The notes: generated from the letters alone by a model not told the origin. 64,000 nucleotides of DNA from JABWBH01 sp964526695 (GCA_964526695.1 CAZGJA010000099.1:1-64000); one strand, 5' to 3'. Positions 1-8,554 are shown, numbered from the stretch's first letter. Numbers and translations are program-made.

Positions 1-405
1 ACGTTCGCTGAGGACGTGCTCTACGGCGCGGGCTCCGGGCCGTATTCCGTCGCGCTGGGCGACCTGGACGGGGACGGCTGCGCCGACCTGGCCGTGGCGA
101 ACCTCCATGGTTACAACGTCAGCGTGCTGCTGAACTTGTGCGCGGGCGATTGCTCGGGGCGCGAGCGGCTGTCGCTGGCGTGCAAACCGCGCGACAACGG
201 CAACGTGAACATCATCGCCAAGGTCACGCGCGGCACCCCTGGCATGACCGTCACGCTGCGGCTCAACGGCGATGCCCGAACCGATGAGGATCTCGTGCTT
301 AGCGATCTCGGCAAGGGGAAGAAGACGTTCCGCAACGTGCCGCCGGGACACTCGAGCGTGGCGATCCTCGAGTGCGGGGTCGTCGCGGAGACGGATTGTC
401 CTTGA
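1..405 (+). CDS. C-terminal end of a secreted FG-GAP/VCBS repeat protein (5' truncated by window)
   Basis: The frame is open from base 1, so the start lies upstream. The visible part holds one FG-GAP-type repeat (ALGDLDGDGCADLAVAN, Ca-binding DxDxDG pattern), normally a blade of an integrin-like beta-propeller in exported proteins. After it, bases 166-405 encode a separate ~78-residue module with three cysteines: one near its start and two spaced C-x7-C just before the stop. The same module ends two other secreted proteins in this window (42136-43005 and 54476-55762). The role is probably extracellular or cell surface; ligand unknown. GTG at base 16 is in frame but is internal to the propeller blade, so it is not taken as a start. 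Confidence 0.8.
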   Translation, partial: TFAEDVLYGAGSGPYSVALGDLDGDGCADLAVANLHGYNVSVLLNLCAGDCSGRERLSLACKPRDNGNVNIIAKVTRGTPGMTVTLRLNGDARTDEDLVLSDLGKGKKTFRNVPPGHSSVAILECGVVAETDCP

Positions 406-563
406 GCGCCTGACTCAGACCCCACTCCCATCTGGGGAGAGGGCGGGTGAGGGGCGAGAGGATGAACCCTCGCCCGGCCCCTCGTCGCCACGTCGCCACG
501 GCGACCTGAGAGCGAGGGGGGTTTTGGGAAAGCCTCTCAAGCGGGAGCCATGATGTTCGGTTC

Positions 564-619
564 GAGTGAGCGCCGATTCCGAGTGAGCGCCGACTCGGAG
601 TGAGCGCCGATTCCGAGTG
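564..619. repeat. 17-bp tandem repeat, three copies
   Basis: Three adjacent 17-bp units beginning GAGTGAGCGCCGA (564, 581, 598) plus a partial fourth. They lie in the gap after the FG-GAP gene; no gene is seen in 406-667. The rest of the gap holds a GC-rich direct and inverted stretch around 417-500. Confidence 0.85.
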
Positions 620-667
620 TGTCGATGTTCCCCGGGCTGCCTTGCTCGAGTCTGCAGCGCATCGCCG

Positions 668-2353
668 TCAGCGGATGAACATGAACTCGCGCGTGTTGAT
701 CATCGCCCAGTGAACGTCGGACCAGGCTTTGTCCGCGTCGTTGCGCGGGGCGGAGCGGATGTACTTCGAGGCCGTCGCCAGTTCGGCGGGCGTAGGCTCC
801 CGCGTGAGGGTCTGGACCCAGAGGCGGCGCAGGGCGGTCTCCACGCTGTCGCCCTTTTTGAGCCAGCGGCGGACGGGATGGCCGTCGTGGAGCTGGACGG
901 CGTCGTTGAGCAACTCGCCGTTAAGCAGCGCCAGGGCCTGCGGGATGGTCGCCTCCGCGTCGCGCTCGTGGATCGTGTTGCGGTCGTGGCTGCCGAAAAC
1001 CGAGAGGAAGCTCCCGCTGGGCGTCGGGTAACGCACGTCGATGGCGAAACGCGCCTCGCCCTGCTCGCCCCGCGCCCGGTGATCCAGCCCCGTGGCCGAG
1101 ACGATCGAATCGTGCAACTGCTCGGCCGTCATCCGCCGCAGCGCCATCCGCTCGAAGAACGGACCGTCCGCCGTCTTGGCCGGAAGGGGCGGACCGGACG
1201 TGTCCAGGTGATACGTGCGTGACGTAGCGAGCAATCGCAGGATGTGCTTGAGATCGTAATCGTGCGTGATGAACTCCCACGCCAGCCAGTCCAGCAGCTC
1301 GGGATGCGAAGGCGGGTTGTCGGGCTTGAAGGCGTCCACCGGGTCCACCAGCCCGCGTCCGAACAGCTTGGCCCACAGCCGGTTCACCGCCACCCGCGCG
1401 AAGTAGGGGTTGTCCCGCGCGGTGATCAGGTCGGCGAGTCCGTCCACGCCGTCGCCCTTCGCGGATACCGCGCCCGTCAGGAACACGCCGTGAGCGCCGT
1501 CGCCGGAAATGACCTGATCGAAGCGCATCTGCTCTTCCTGCCCCGCGCGGTTCGTCACCGTCTCCACGCGCCCCAGCCTGCGCCGCGTCGCGTCCCAAAA
1601 GCCCTTCATCCCGTTGAAGTCCGTCTGCTTCCACGCCTCGAACGGATGATCGTGGCACTGCGCGCACTTAAGCTGCGTGCCGAGGAACACCTGCGTCGTG
1701 GCGATGGTCAGTTCCTCCGCGTCGGCCTTCTGGCGCAGCACGAACGCCGCGGCCGGGTTGTCGCGGACCATGCCCCGCGCCGCGATCATCTCGCGCACCC
1801 ACTCGTCAAACGGCTTGTTTTTCCGCAGCGAGTCGTGGATGTAATCGCGGTAGGCGTTGTTCTCCACGCCGTCCATGCGGTACTGCTCCAGCAGCAGGTC
1901 ACCCCAGAAGATGGCCCAGTGGTCGGCATAGCCGCGGCTGTCGAGTAGCTCGTCCACCAGGTTCGCGTCGTGGTCCTTGCGACCGCTGCCGGCGTACTTC
2001 TCCACCTCCTCGAACGTGGGGATGCGGCCGACCAGGTCCAGATAGACGCGGCGCAGGAAATCGAAGTCGGTCGCCGTCTTGACCGGGCGCACGTCGGCTT
2101 CTTCCCAGCGCGCGGCGATGAAACGATCCACGTCGTTGGCCACGACGAGGCGCGTTTGCGGAGGGAGCGGGGGTTCGAGCGGCAGGGGATCGATGAACTT
2201 CCGGGCGGATCGAGCGGTCGCGGAATCGGAAGCGACAGGCGCCTTCGTCGAGGCGCTTTTGCCTTTGTCCGACGTCGGATCCTCAGCCCGCGCCAAGCCG
2301 ACCACGGCCGTCGCACCCAGCGCAAGAATCCACGTCAACCTCGACTCGCGCAT
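668..2353 (-). CDS. DUF1549/DUF1553 secreted protein with CxxCH motif
   Basis: An exported protein of ~561 residues with a signal peptide (hydrophobic run ILALGATAVVGLARA). A DUF1549 region begins near residue 80 (RFIAARW...FLRRVYLDLVGRIPT) and contains KCAQCHDHPF, a CxxCH motif of c-type haem sites. A DUF1553 region follows (DNPYFARVAVNRLWAKLFGRG, then ITHDYDLKHILRLLATSRTY) and ends with the typical NTREFMFIR tail. These paired domains are greatly expanded in Planctomycetes; their biochemical role is not established. The version here lacks the N-terminal planctomycete cytochrome C domain often fused to them. ATG at 2353 is preceded by GTG at 2356; either could start translation. A promoter is visible at 2395-2424. 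Confidence 0.9.
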   Translation of the reverse strand: MRESRLTWILALGATAVVGLARAEDPTSDKGKSASTKAPVASDSATARSARKFIDPLPLEPPLPPQTRLVVANDVDRFIAARWEEADVRPVKTATDFDFLRRVYLDLVGRIPTFEEVEKYAGSGRKDHDANLVDELLDSRGYADHWAIFWGDLLLEQYRMDGVENNAYRDYIHDSLRKNKPFDEWVREMIAARGMVRDNPAAAFVLRQKADAEELTIATTQVFLGTQLKCAQCHDHPFEAWKQTDFNGMKGFWDATRRRLGRVETVTNRAGQEEQMRFDQVISGDGAHGVFLTGAVSAKGDGVDGLADLITARDNPYFARVAVNRLWAKLFGRGLVDPVDAFKPDNPPSHPELLDWLAWEFITHDYDLKHILRLLATSRTYHLDTSGPPLPAKTADGPFFERMALRRMTAEQLHDSIVSATGLDHRARGEQGEARFAIDVRYPTPSGSFLSVFGSHDRNTIHERDAEATIPQALALLNGELLNDAVQLHDGHPVRRWLKKGDSVETALRRLWVQTLTREPTPAELATASKYIRSAPRNDADKAWSDVHWAMINTREFMFIR

Positions 2354-2394
2354 CACGTTCCGGCCCCAGGAAAGAGTTGCGTTCCGACCCAGCT

Positions 2395-2424
2395 ATTGTA
2401 TGGATCGGACAACCCGCGGGTCAA
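2395..2424 (-). promoter_or_regulatory. Sigma-70-like promoter for the DUF1549/1553 gene
   Basis: On the minus strand: -35 TTGACC (2424-2419), 18-bp spacer, -10 TACAAT (2400-2395), about 40 nt before the start codon. Confidence 0.6.
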
Positions 2425-2460
2425 CGCGAGGGCCCGACTGGCTTCTCTAATGCACGCGGC

Positions 2461-2494
2461 GGGTGGCACGGTCTGGCGTAATCGCCAGGCCGGG
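2461..2494. repeat. REP-like palindrome, family A (copy A1)
   Basis: GGGTGGCACGG followed by the inverted arms TCTGGCG and CGCCAGG. It lies in the 2357-2743 intergenic gap, which holds no gene. A family B palindrome follows at 2606. Confidence 0.85.
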
Positions 2495-2605
2495 GTTGCT
2501 TGGTGGCATGGCTTCACGCGCAGCGGGTAGCCATGTCGGCCCGCACTTGAGGAACCCCATGCTCACGCCGAGTACGGCGAGAGCCTGCCACCCAGCCGTA
2601 CACGC

Positions 2606-2670
2606 CACGGGTCCGCTGCTGCGGACTCGTGCCACCCTGCGGACTGTGCCACCCTGCGGACTCCCACCAA
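2606..2670. repeat. REP-like palindrome, family B (copy B1) with partial repeats
   Basis: CACGGGTCCGC and GCGGACTCGTG form an inverted repeat, followed by two partial copies of TGCGGACT...GCCACC. It ends shortly before the RND transporter gene. Confidence 0.8.
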
Positions 2671-2731
2671 GCTGCGGACCCTGCGCTGCAGACCCATGAC
2701 GAACCCGTCGTGGCTATTCCGCTGCTCCTGC

Positions 2732-2737
2732 TACGAT
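2732..2737 (+). promoter_or_regulatory. -10-like TACGAT six bases before the transporter ATG
   Basis: TACGAT is followed by six bases and the ATG at 2744, so the transcript would start at or next to the start codon (leaderless). No clear -35 is seen. The identical hexamer sits 7 nt before the ATG at 53303. Confidence 0.4.
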
Positions 2738-2743
2738 GCCGTC

Positions 2744-5077
2744 ATGTTGGAAGGGCTGGTACGGCGGCGCAGGGTTTGTTTCAGCGCGATCGGGCTGTTG
2801 TCCGCCGCGGCGACCGTTCTGCTGATCGCGCCGGGGCTTCACCGCGACTACACCCTGCGCGCCTTCATCGCCGGCGGCAATGACGAATACCGCAAATTCG
2901 TGGACGCCATGCGCGAGTTCACCAGCAACGAGCTGGCCCTGGTCGCCGTCCGATCGCCCGACGCGCTCTCCGAGCGGTCGCAGCGCGTCGTGGCCGACCT
3001 CGTAACCCGGCTTGCCACCGTTCCCTGCGTGGAGCAGATCACCGCCTGGCCTCAGCTTCCCGCGATCGTTCGCACCTGGCTGGGGGAACGGCTGACTCAT
3101 CACCCGCTGGTCGAGGGGAATCTCATCAGCCGGGACGGTCGCACGATGGCGATCGTGTTGCAGATGTCGGGCGAGGTGGTGAGCCAGGCACAGAGCCAGC
3201 GCAGCGCGAAGGCTCCGCTGCACGCAGAGGCAACGCCGCCCACCGATGCCGCGCCGCTCATCGGCAATCCGCGGCGCGCCGGCGAGCTGCGTCGGCACGT
3301 GGTCGAGCGCCTCCGCGCCATCGTCGCGCAGGCGCGGCTCGACAACCCGGACCTCGACATCATCATCGCCGGCCCCTACGTGACGCTCATTGACATGTAC
3401 GCCTCGGTGGACCGCGACCTGATTCGCTTCTCCCTCGCCGCCTTCGCGCTCATGGGGGTCATGCTCGGTCTGATCCTGCGAAGCTGGCGCGGCGTGCTGG
3501 TCACCGTCGGCGGCGGCGTGGCGGCCGTGCTATGCACGCTCGCGCTGGCGGCCGTGTTCGACTTCAGCGTCGCGCTTGTGGTGCAGATGATCGTGATTCT
3601 CGTGATGGTGCTGACGGTGGGCAACGCCGTGCAGTTCGCGGTGGATTTCGAGGAATGCGCCCTCTCGGAAGCCGCCGCGCAGCCGGGCGCCGCCTCGCGC
3701 GAACCCGCCGCGACGATGCTGCGCCGCATGATCGCTCCGTGCAGCGTGGCGATGGCGACCACGATGGCCGGGTTCGGCTCCGTGTGCGTCTCGGACCTGA
3801 CGCCCATCCGCACGTTCGGAATGCTCATGGCGATGGGGCTGGGGCTGGGTCTGGTGTTCAGCCTCGCGCTGGCGCCGATGCTCAAGTCGCCGCATGGACC
3901 GCGTGCCCTTCCTGAGTGGGAACTGCGACTGGGGTCAAGGCTGTCGCACATCGCCTCATGGGTCGCGCAGCATCGGTCCATTACCGTCGCGGCGCACCTG
4001 CTGGCGACGGGTGCGGCCGCGTGGGGCGTTGTGCATCTCGAATTCGAGAGCGACTTCGTCCGCAACTTCCGCCCTGCAAGCGAGGTGCGCCGCAGCTACG
4101 AATTCGTCGAGGCGAACCTCACGCCGCTGGGAGCGATCGACGTCGTGATTCGCCGGCGGGACGGCGGCAAGGTGCTGAGTTGCGCGTCGCTGCGCCTTGC
4201 GGATGAGTTCGCGTCCCGCGCCGTGCACGAGTGCGCCGCCGTGGTGCGCAAAGCCATGACGCTGGCGGACATGCTCCGACTGGGCGAATCCTCCGCGCCC
4301 CGGCAGGAATGGGATCTCACGGCGCGCATGGCGCTGGCGAACGTGCTGCTCGGCGACGACGCCTTGCGCAACTTCATCAACGACGCGCGCACGGCCATGC
4401 GCGTCAATCTCCGCGCGGTGGAAGGCGTTTCGGTGCAGGAGAAGCTGCGCGTCGCGGAGGATCTGGCGCGCCTCGCGCGCGAGGTGTTCGGCGACGAGTT
4501 CGAGGTGACCGTGACCGGGCTGTACCCCTTCTATGCCACGCTCGTGGCACAACTCGTTCACGATCAGTACGCCTCGTTCGTCGTGACGGGCATTGTCATT
4601 TTCGTGGTCTTCGCAGTCGGACTGCGGTCGCTGCGGCTGGCGATCGTCGCCATGATCCCCAACGTCCTGCCCGTGGCCGCGTGCATCGGCTCGATGGGCT
4701 GGTTCGGCATCCCCGTGAACATGACCACCGTGCTGATGCTGTCCGTCGTGTTCGGTCTCTCGGTGGACAGCACGAGCCATTACCTGTGGCGATGCCGCGA
4801 GCGATTCCGGGAGACGGGCGATTACGACCGCGCCGTGCGCGAAACGAGTCAGGGCATCGGGCGCGCCTGCGTCTTCACCGGCGTCGTCGTCACCGTGGGC
4901 TTCTGGATTCTGACGCTGTCGGAATTCCTCCCGACGGCCTACTTCGGCGGACTGACGGGATTCACCCTGCTGTGGGCGCTGGTCGCGGATTTGACGCTGC
5001 TGCCGGCGCTCATCCGGGCGTTTCAGGCGTTCGGACCTCAGCAACTTGCAGCGGAAGCTCAGACCCATCGGGCGTGA
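2744..5077 (+). CDS. RND/MMPL family membrane transporter
   Basis: About 777 residues with the two-fold RND/MMPL layout. An N-terminal helix is followed by a large extracytoplasmic domain (residues ~30-225), a block of membrane helices (~230-380, ending with the conserved GFGSVCVSDLTPIRTFGML segment), a second soluble domain and a second helix block (~610-760, GLSVDSTSHYLWR). This family exports lipids, hopanoids or drugs using the proton gradient; the substrate cannot be read here. I chose ATG 2744 because the 16 residues from the earlier ATG at 2696 do not resemble a transporter start. The 3' end overlaps the convergent transglutaminase-like gene by 68 bp. Confidence 0.88.
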   Translation: MLEGLVRRRRVCFSAIGLLSAAATVLLIAPGLHRDYTLRAFIAGGNDEYRKFVDAMREFTSNELALVAVRSPDALSERSQRVVADLVTRLATVPCVEQITAWPQLPAIVRTWLGERLTHHPLVEGNLISRDGRTMAIVLQMSGEVVSQAQSQRSAKAPLHAEATPPTDAAPLIGNPRRAGELRRHVVERLRAIVAQARLDNPDLDIIIAGPYVTLIDMYASVDRDLIRFSLAAFALMGVMLGLILRSWRGVLVTVGGGVAAVLCTLALAAVFDFSVALVVQMIVILVMVLTVGNAVQFAVDFEECALSEAAAQPGAASREPAATMLRRMIAPCSVAMATTMAGFGSVCVSDLTPIRTFGMLMAMGLGLGLVFSLALAPMLKSPHGPRALPEWELRLGSRLSHIASWVAQHRSITVAAHLLATGAAAWGVVHLEFESDFVRNFRPASEVRRSYEFVEANLTPLGAIDVVIRRRDGGKVLSCASLRLADEFASRAVHECAAVVRKAMTLADMLRLGESSAPRQEWDLTARMALANVLLGDDALRNFINDARTAMRVNLRAVEGVSVQEKLRVAEDLARLAREVFGDEFEVTVTGLYPFYATLVAQLVHDQYASFVVTGIVIFVVFAVGLRSLRLAIVAMIPNVLPVAACIGSMGWFGIPVNMTTVLMLSVVFGLSVDSTSHYLWRCRERFRETGDYDRAVRETSQGIGRACVFTGVVVTVGFWILTLSEFLPTAYFGGLTGFTLLWALVADLTLLPALIRAFQAFGPQQLAAEAQTHRA

Positions 5078-5885
5078 CGGGCGCGGAAGATTGCTTCCAC
5101 ATGAACGCTGCGGCCACGGCGTAGGCGAGCACCCCCAGCATCTGGAGCCACACGATCGGCGCCTGCCAGTCCTTTCCTCCTCGTCGAAGCAGCAGAAGCC
5201 CCGCAACCATGAGCGCCAGCGCGACGCCGTTCCGTCGACCCGTCGCGCCGGGGCGCAGCCACATCAGCCACCCGACGAGCACCACGATCAACTCGCGGTG
5301 CAGAAAGAACGGACTGACGCCGTAGCCCAGCGCCTTCGGAATCTGCGCCCACGCGGAGGGCTGGACGGAGATGCCCCCCCCCTCGCCGACAACGGCCTGC
5401 GTCGCCCCGGGGTTCATCGTTTCGCCGACGTTGGTGGCGACCCAGACGTGGGCGAAGTCCGTCACGATGCGTGATTCATACCCCAGACCCGCGAGCAGTG
5501 ACGCCGCCACGACCGCGCGCCCGTCGCAATCTTCGCGCCCGGCGGCGAGCGCTTCGCTGACGGTCGGGATGTAGTCGGCGTTCCCCCACGTCTTCCAGTC
5601 GAACTCGTACGGCAAATGCTGGTAGACATACCGCTCCACGCGGGACAGCATCACGGCGGGCGCCGGTTGGTCCACGTTTCGAGCGCGCAATTCGGCGAGC
5701 CACGGCTTGAGCACGGCCGCGTCCGGCTCGATCAGCGCGTTGGGGTTCCGCCAGCGCTGCACGTGGACCAGCAGCGATCGCGGATAAGGAAAGCACACCA
5801 GCAGCACGGTCAGGCCCACGATGGCGGTCTTCAGCGACCACCGCGCAGGCCGCCGCAGCGAGTTCAGCCATCGAAGGAACTTCAT
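5010..5885 (-). CDS. Membrane-anchored transglutaminase-like protein
   Basis: A 291-residue protein with an N-terminal membrane helix (residues ~18-36), a transglutaminase-like core (~75-160) and two to three C-terminal helices (~205-275). The core has the Cys and His of the papain-like triad: C120 in GREDCDGRA and H146 in DFAHVWV. In bacteria such domains act as peptidases or ligases on envelope proteins or cell wall; the substrate is unknown. Nine G in a row on the coding strand (5374-5382) make a slippage-prone tract. The last 68 bp overlap the end of the convergent RND gene. The -10 sits only 8 nt before the ATG. Confidence 0.85.
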   Translation of the reverse strand: MKFLRWLNSLRRPARWSLKTAIVGLTVLLVCFPYPRSLLVHVQRWRNPNALIEPDAAVLKPWLAELRARNVDQPAPAVMLSRVERYVYQHLPYEFDWKTWGNADYIPTVSEALAAGREDCDGRAVVAASLLAGLGYESRIVTDFAHVWVATNVGETMNPGATQAVVGEGGGISVQPSAWAQIPKALGYGVSPFFLHRELIVVLVGWLMWLRPGATGRRNGVALALMVAGLLLLRRGGKDWQAPIVWLQMLGVLAYAVAAAFMWKQSSAPVTPDGSELPLQVAEVRTPETPG

Positions 5886-5893
5886 GCAAATCG

Positions 5894-5899
5894 ATTATA
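5894..5899 (-). promoter_or_regulatory. -10 TATAAT eight bases before the transglutaminase-like start
   Basis: A perfect TATAAT on the minus strand, 8 nt upstream of the ATG at 5885, predicts a leaderless or near-leaderless mRNA. No good -35 is seen; a G-rich tract lies just upstream. Confidence 0.55.
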
Positions 5900-5926
5900 G
5901 CCGGTCCGTTCGAAACGGAGGGGGGC

Positions 5927-6016
5927 GGGTCTCCGAGGGGGGCGAGTCTCGGGGGGCGGGCTTCTGAGGGGGGCGGGCCTCTGGCCCGCCGGCGGGCGAG
6001 GACGCCCGCCCCCCGG
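5927..6016. repeat. GC-rich hairpin repeat, family E (copy E1), with G-quadruplex-like runs
   Basis: The plus strand has six-G runs at about 5920-5980, each followed by CGGG or CGAG. A hairpin follows (GGGCGGGCCTCTGGCCCGCC and its continuation GCGGGCGAGGACGCCCGC). Related copies are at 42037-42118 and 58787-58835. Confidence 0.8.
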
Positions 6017-6089
6017 TTCGACGGAGGCGGAGGGCGGGTTGATTCGCTTCGGGGAACTCCCCGATGCGACGCGCTGCAACGACCGAGCC

Positions 6090-6335
6090 TCAAATCTTCA
6101 GCCCGCATTCCGGGCAGCGCCCCGACGTGTTTCCGGTCAGGTCGTACTGGCATTCGGGGCACGCCGACGGGTCGCCCCAGTACCAGACGACGACGATGCC
6201 TTCCGAGTGCTCCGCGGAGTGCGAAATCGAGATCAACCGCTGCGGACCCAGCGCGGTGGCGAAGTCGGAGGCCTCGCGGAACAGCGCCTCCCACGACTTG
6301 AACGTGGCCCGGAACATTCGATTGAGCACGCGCAA
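6090..6335 (-). CDS. Small zinc-ribbon protein
   Basis: An 81-residue protein whose last third is a four-cysteine zinc ribbon: C59-x2-C62 and C74-x2-C77, in CPECQYDLTG...GRCPECG. This form of ribbon is frequent in Planctomycetes, usually as an extra module on other proteins. The N-terminal 50 residues are not recognised. It may bind nucleic acid or a protein partner; nothing in the context decides. It is transcribed away from the nuo cluster, which starts on the other strand ~170 bp away. Confidence 0.75.
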   Translation of the reverse strand: MRVLNRMFRATFKSWEALFREASDFATALGPQRLISISHSAEHSEGIVVVWYWGDPSACPECQYDLTGNTSGRCPECGLKI

Positions 6336-6401
6336 AACGTCACTCCTCTTGTTGCACCCGGCGGGGCGGGCCTGCTCCTGAAAAAAAGAGTAGCGAATCC
6401 T

Positions 6402-6430
6402 CTTACGTCGCCGCGTTGCACCGCTATAAT
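6402..6430 (+). promoter_or_regulatory. Promoter for the nuo cluster
   Basis: -35-like CTTACG (6402-6407), 17-bp spacer and a perfect -10 TATAAT (6425-6430), about 70 nt upstream of the nuoH start. Confidence 0.6.
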
Positions 6431-6502
6431 CCCCCCTCCACGGCGTGCGGATGCCGGGCGCGGTCGCCGCTTTCCCGTGGGGGTTCTTACAGGAACAGCG
6501 AC

Positions 6503-8170
6503 GTGAGCCAGTTTACCGTCCCTTGGACGATTCGATACCGCCCCAGCGCCAACGTGTTCGTAAGGAACATGCTGATCTTGTCCGCGCTGCTGGCGGGTGG
6601 ACTGGTCGCCGGCATCGCGCTGGCCGAGTACTGCGATTGGCACCCCCTGGCCGGCTTCCTCGCCGTCGTAGGTCCAGCCGCCACACTGGCCGCGCTGCTC
6701 GGGCTGGTCGTGGTCGTCAAAGCGTGGAAGCTGATCGAAGCCTCCCTGATGCGGTTCGCCTTCTTCATCCTTATTGGGGCGATCGTGGGGGTTTCCGTCG
6801 GCGTCTTTCTCGGCGCCCTGTTCTTCGAGTGGATTGCGGCGCTGGTGGCCAATCCGGCCAATGACCCGACGCGCTTCGCCTACTTCGGCGGCGAGCTGAT
6901 GCTCTCCGAAATCGCCCAAGCCTGCCCGAATCTCCCCCGGCTGGCTCATGGGGCCATCTGGCTGTTCCAGTTCCCGCTCCTCCGCGACTTGGTCAACGTG
7001 GGCGTCGTTTTTGGCTTCATAAACGTTGTTCCTGCTTACATGATCTGGTGGGAGCGGAAGATCGCCGGGCGTATCCAGTCGCGCCTCGGGCCGATGCGCG
7101 TCGGACGCTGGCACGGGTGGGCGCAGACGGTGGCCGACGGCGTCAAGCTCATCTTCAAGGAAGACCTCATCCCGGAGGGCGCGGACAGGCCGCTCTTCAA
7201 GCTCGCGGCGTACTTGGCGTTCGTGCCCGTGGTTCTCGCATTCGTCGCGCTGCCGTTCGGGGCAACCTACGTGTTCCGCGAGATGGACGTCGCGCTGGTG
7301 TTCATCCTCTCCATGATGGGGATCGAGGTCGTCGGCGTGATCCTCGCGGGGTGGGCGTCCAACAACAAGTGGAGCGTGTACGGCGCGATGCGCGAGGCCT
7401 GCCAGATGGTGGCTTACGAGATTCCGATGGGGCTGGCGCTGATCTTGCCGGTCGTGGCCGCCGGGTCGCTGAACCTCACGCACATCGTCGATGCGCAGTC
7501 GGGCGGCTGGTTTTCGTGGATGGCGTTTCGCAATCCGTTCCTGTTCGCCGGGTTCCTCTGCTACTACGTGGCCTCGCTGGCGAGCTGCAAGCGGGCGCCG
7601 TTCGACCTGCCCGAGTCGGAGAGTGAGCTGGTGGCCGGGTTCCATACGGAGTATTCCGGTTTCCGCTGGTGCCTGTTTTTCTTCGGCGAATACGCGGCGA
7701 TGTTCGTGGTGTCGGGCCTCGCAGTGATCCTGTACCTGGGCGGGTGGCATTCGTTCATCCCGCCGTCGTGGGTTTCGGGGCTGGGCGAGGGGGCGATGGG
7801 TCGGGCGATTTCGGGGCTGCTGGTCAGCGGTCCGCTGTGGTTCATTGTCAAGTGCGTGTTCCTGCTGTATGTGCAACTGTGGCTGCGGTGGACGCTGCCG
7901 CGCATCCGCATCGATCAGGTGCTTTATGCCTGCGTGCAGGTGCTGCTGCCGCTGACGATGCTGCTGCTGGTCGGCAACACGCTGTGGGTCTGGGCGGACG
8001 AGGCATGGGCGTCGGGCGGCTGGACCGGGCTTTCGAGCGTGATGAATTGGGCTTTGGGCGGCATCGGGGCGTTGTTCATGGCGGGCTTCGTGGCGATCGC
8101 GTCCTATGGGTTCTATCACCGGCGCAGCCTTGTGGGCACGCTGGTGATTGACCCGCTGCCGGCGGCGTAG
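6503..8170 (+). CDS. nuoH: NADH-quinone oxidoreductase subunit H, with N-terminal extension
   Basis: Membrane subunit of respiratory complex I that helps form the quinone site and links it to the proton-pumping arm. The signature is clear: WWERKIAGRIQSRLGP...GWAQTVADGVKLIFKEDLIP. The conserved ER pair falls at residues 184-185, whereas NuoH normally has it near residue 36. So about 150 extra N-terminal residues precede the family domain, with roughly three membrane helices (residues ~22-42, ~50-75, ~85-112). GTG 6503 is chosen because AGGAA lies 7 nt upstream; a TTG further up (6416) lies before the promoter -10. First gene of the cluster nuoH-J-(two inserted genes)-K-L-M-N. Confidence 0.95.
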   Translation: MSQFTVPWTIRYRPSANVFVRNMLILSALLAGGLVAGIALAEYCDWHPLAGFLAVVGPAATLAALLGLVVVVKAWKLIEASLMRFAFFILIGAIVGVSVGVFLGALFFEWIAALVANPANDPTRFAYFGGELMLSEIAQACPNLPRLAHGAIWLFQFPLLRDLVNVGVVFGFINVVPAYMIWWERKIAGRIQSRLGPMRVGRWHGWAQTVADGVKLIFKEDLIPEGADRPLFKLAAYLAFVPVVLAFVALPFGATYVFREMDVALVFILSMMGIEVVGVILAGWASNNKWSVYGAMREACQMVAYEIPMGLALILPVVAAGSLNLTHIVDAQSGGWFSWMAFRNPFLFAGFLCYYVASLASCKRAPFDLPESESELVAGFHTEYSGFRWCLFFFGEYAAMFVVSGLAVILYLGGWHSFIPPSWVSGLGEGAMGRAISGLLVSGPLWFIVKCVFLLYVQLWLRWTLPRIRIDQVLYACVQVLLPLTMLLLVGNTLWVWADEAWASGGWTGLSSVMNWALGGIGALFMAGFVAIASYGFYHRRSLVGTLVIDPLPAA

Positions 8171-8181
8171 GTGGACAATCG

Positions 8182-8279
8182 TGAATGGTGAATGGCGAAT
8201 GGCGAATGCTGAATGCTGAAGCTGAATGCTGAATGCCGAGTGCCGAATACGAAATGCTGAATGGCGAAAGCTGAATGCT
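8182..8279. repeat. Degenerate GAATGCT-type short tandem array (D1)
   Basis: About a dozen imperfect 7-9 bp units (GAATGGT, GAATGGC, GAATGCT). It fills part of the 384-bp gap between nuoH and nuoJ, in which no gene is seen. A near-identical array lies after thrS (28692). Confidence 0.9.
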
Positions 8280-8303
8280 TGGAGCAGATAGCGAAACCGT
8301 GTG

Positions 8304-8357
8304 TGTGGCACCGGTTTCCAACCGGTGGGTGTAGCACATGTTTCCAACCTGTGCGGG
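8304..8357. repeat. Twin-hairpin repeat, family C (copy C1)
   Basis: Two adjacent palindromes: CACCGGTTTCCAACCGGTG and CACATGTTTCCAACCTGTG, joined by GGTGTAG. The second copy is at 28820-28875; both lie beside a GAATGCT array. Confidence 0.9.
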
Positions 8358-8449
8358 TATTGGAAGCGACGTTGTTCCAGGGTGGAGTGAATCGGCGGGC
8401 TAATGCCGAAATCTACTGGCGGGATCAGGTTGGGATCCGCAGGCATTGC

Positions 8450-8500
8450 GTAGGGCGGGCTATGCCCGCCTTGACCGTGGATAGGCCCGCCGTGCGTGCG
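8450..8500. repeat. GGGCGGGC inverted repeat, family K
   Basis: TAGGGCGGGCTATGCCCGCCT followed by AGGCCCGCCGTGCG. Similar sequence recurs after nuoL (13205-13275). Confidence 0.6.
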
Positions 8501-8554
8501 ACTGGGACTTCGCAAGTGGATGTATGAGGAGGCGGGCGCGGCTCGCCCTGTGGG

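Noticed and set aside
8171..8554. Search for nuoI between nuoH and nuoJ
   Set aside because: No frame has the two CxxCxxCxxxCP ferredoxin motifs; the gap is repeat DNA.
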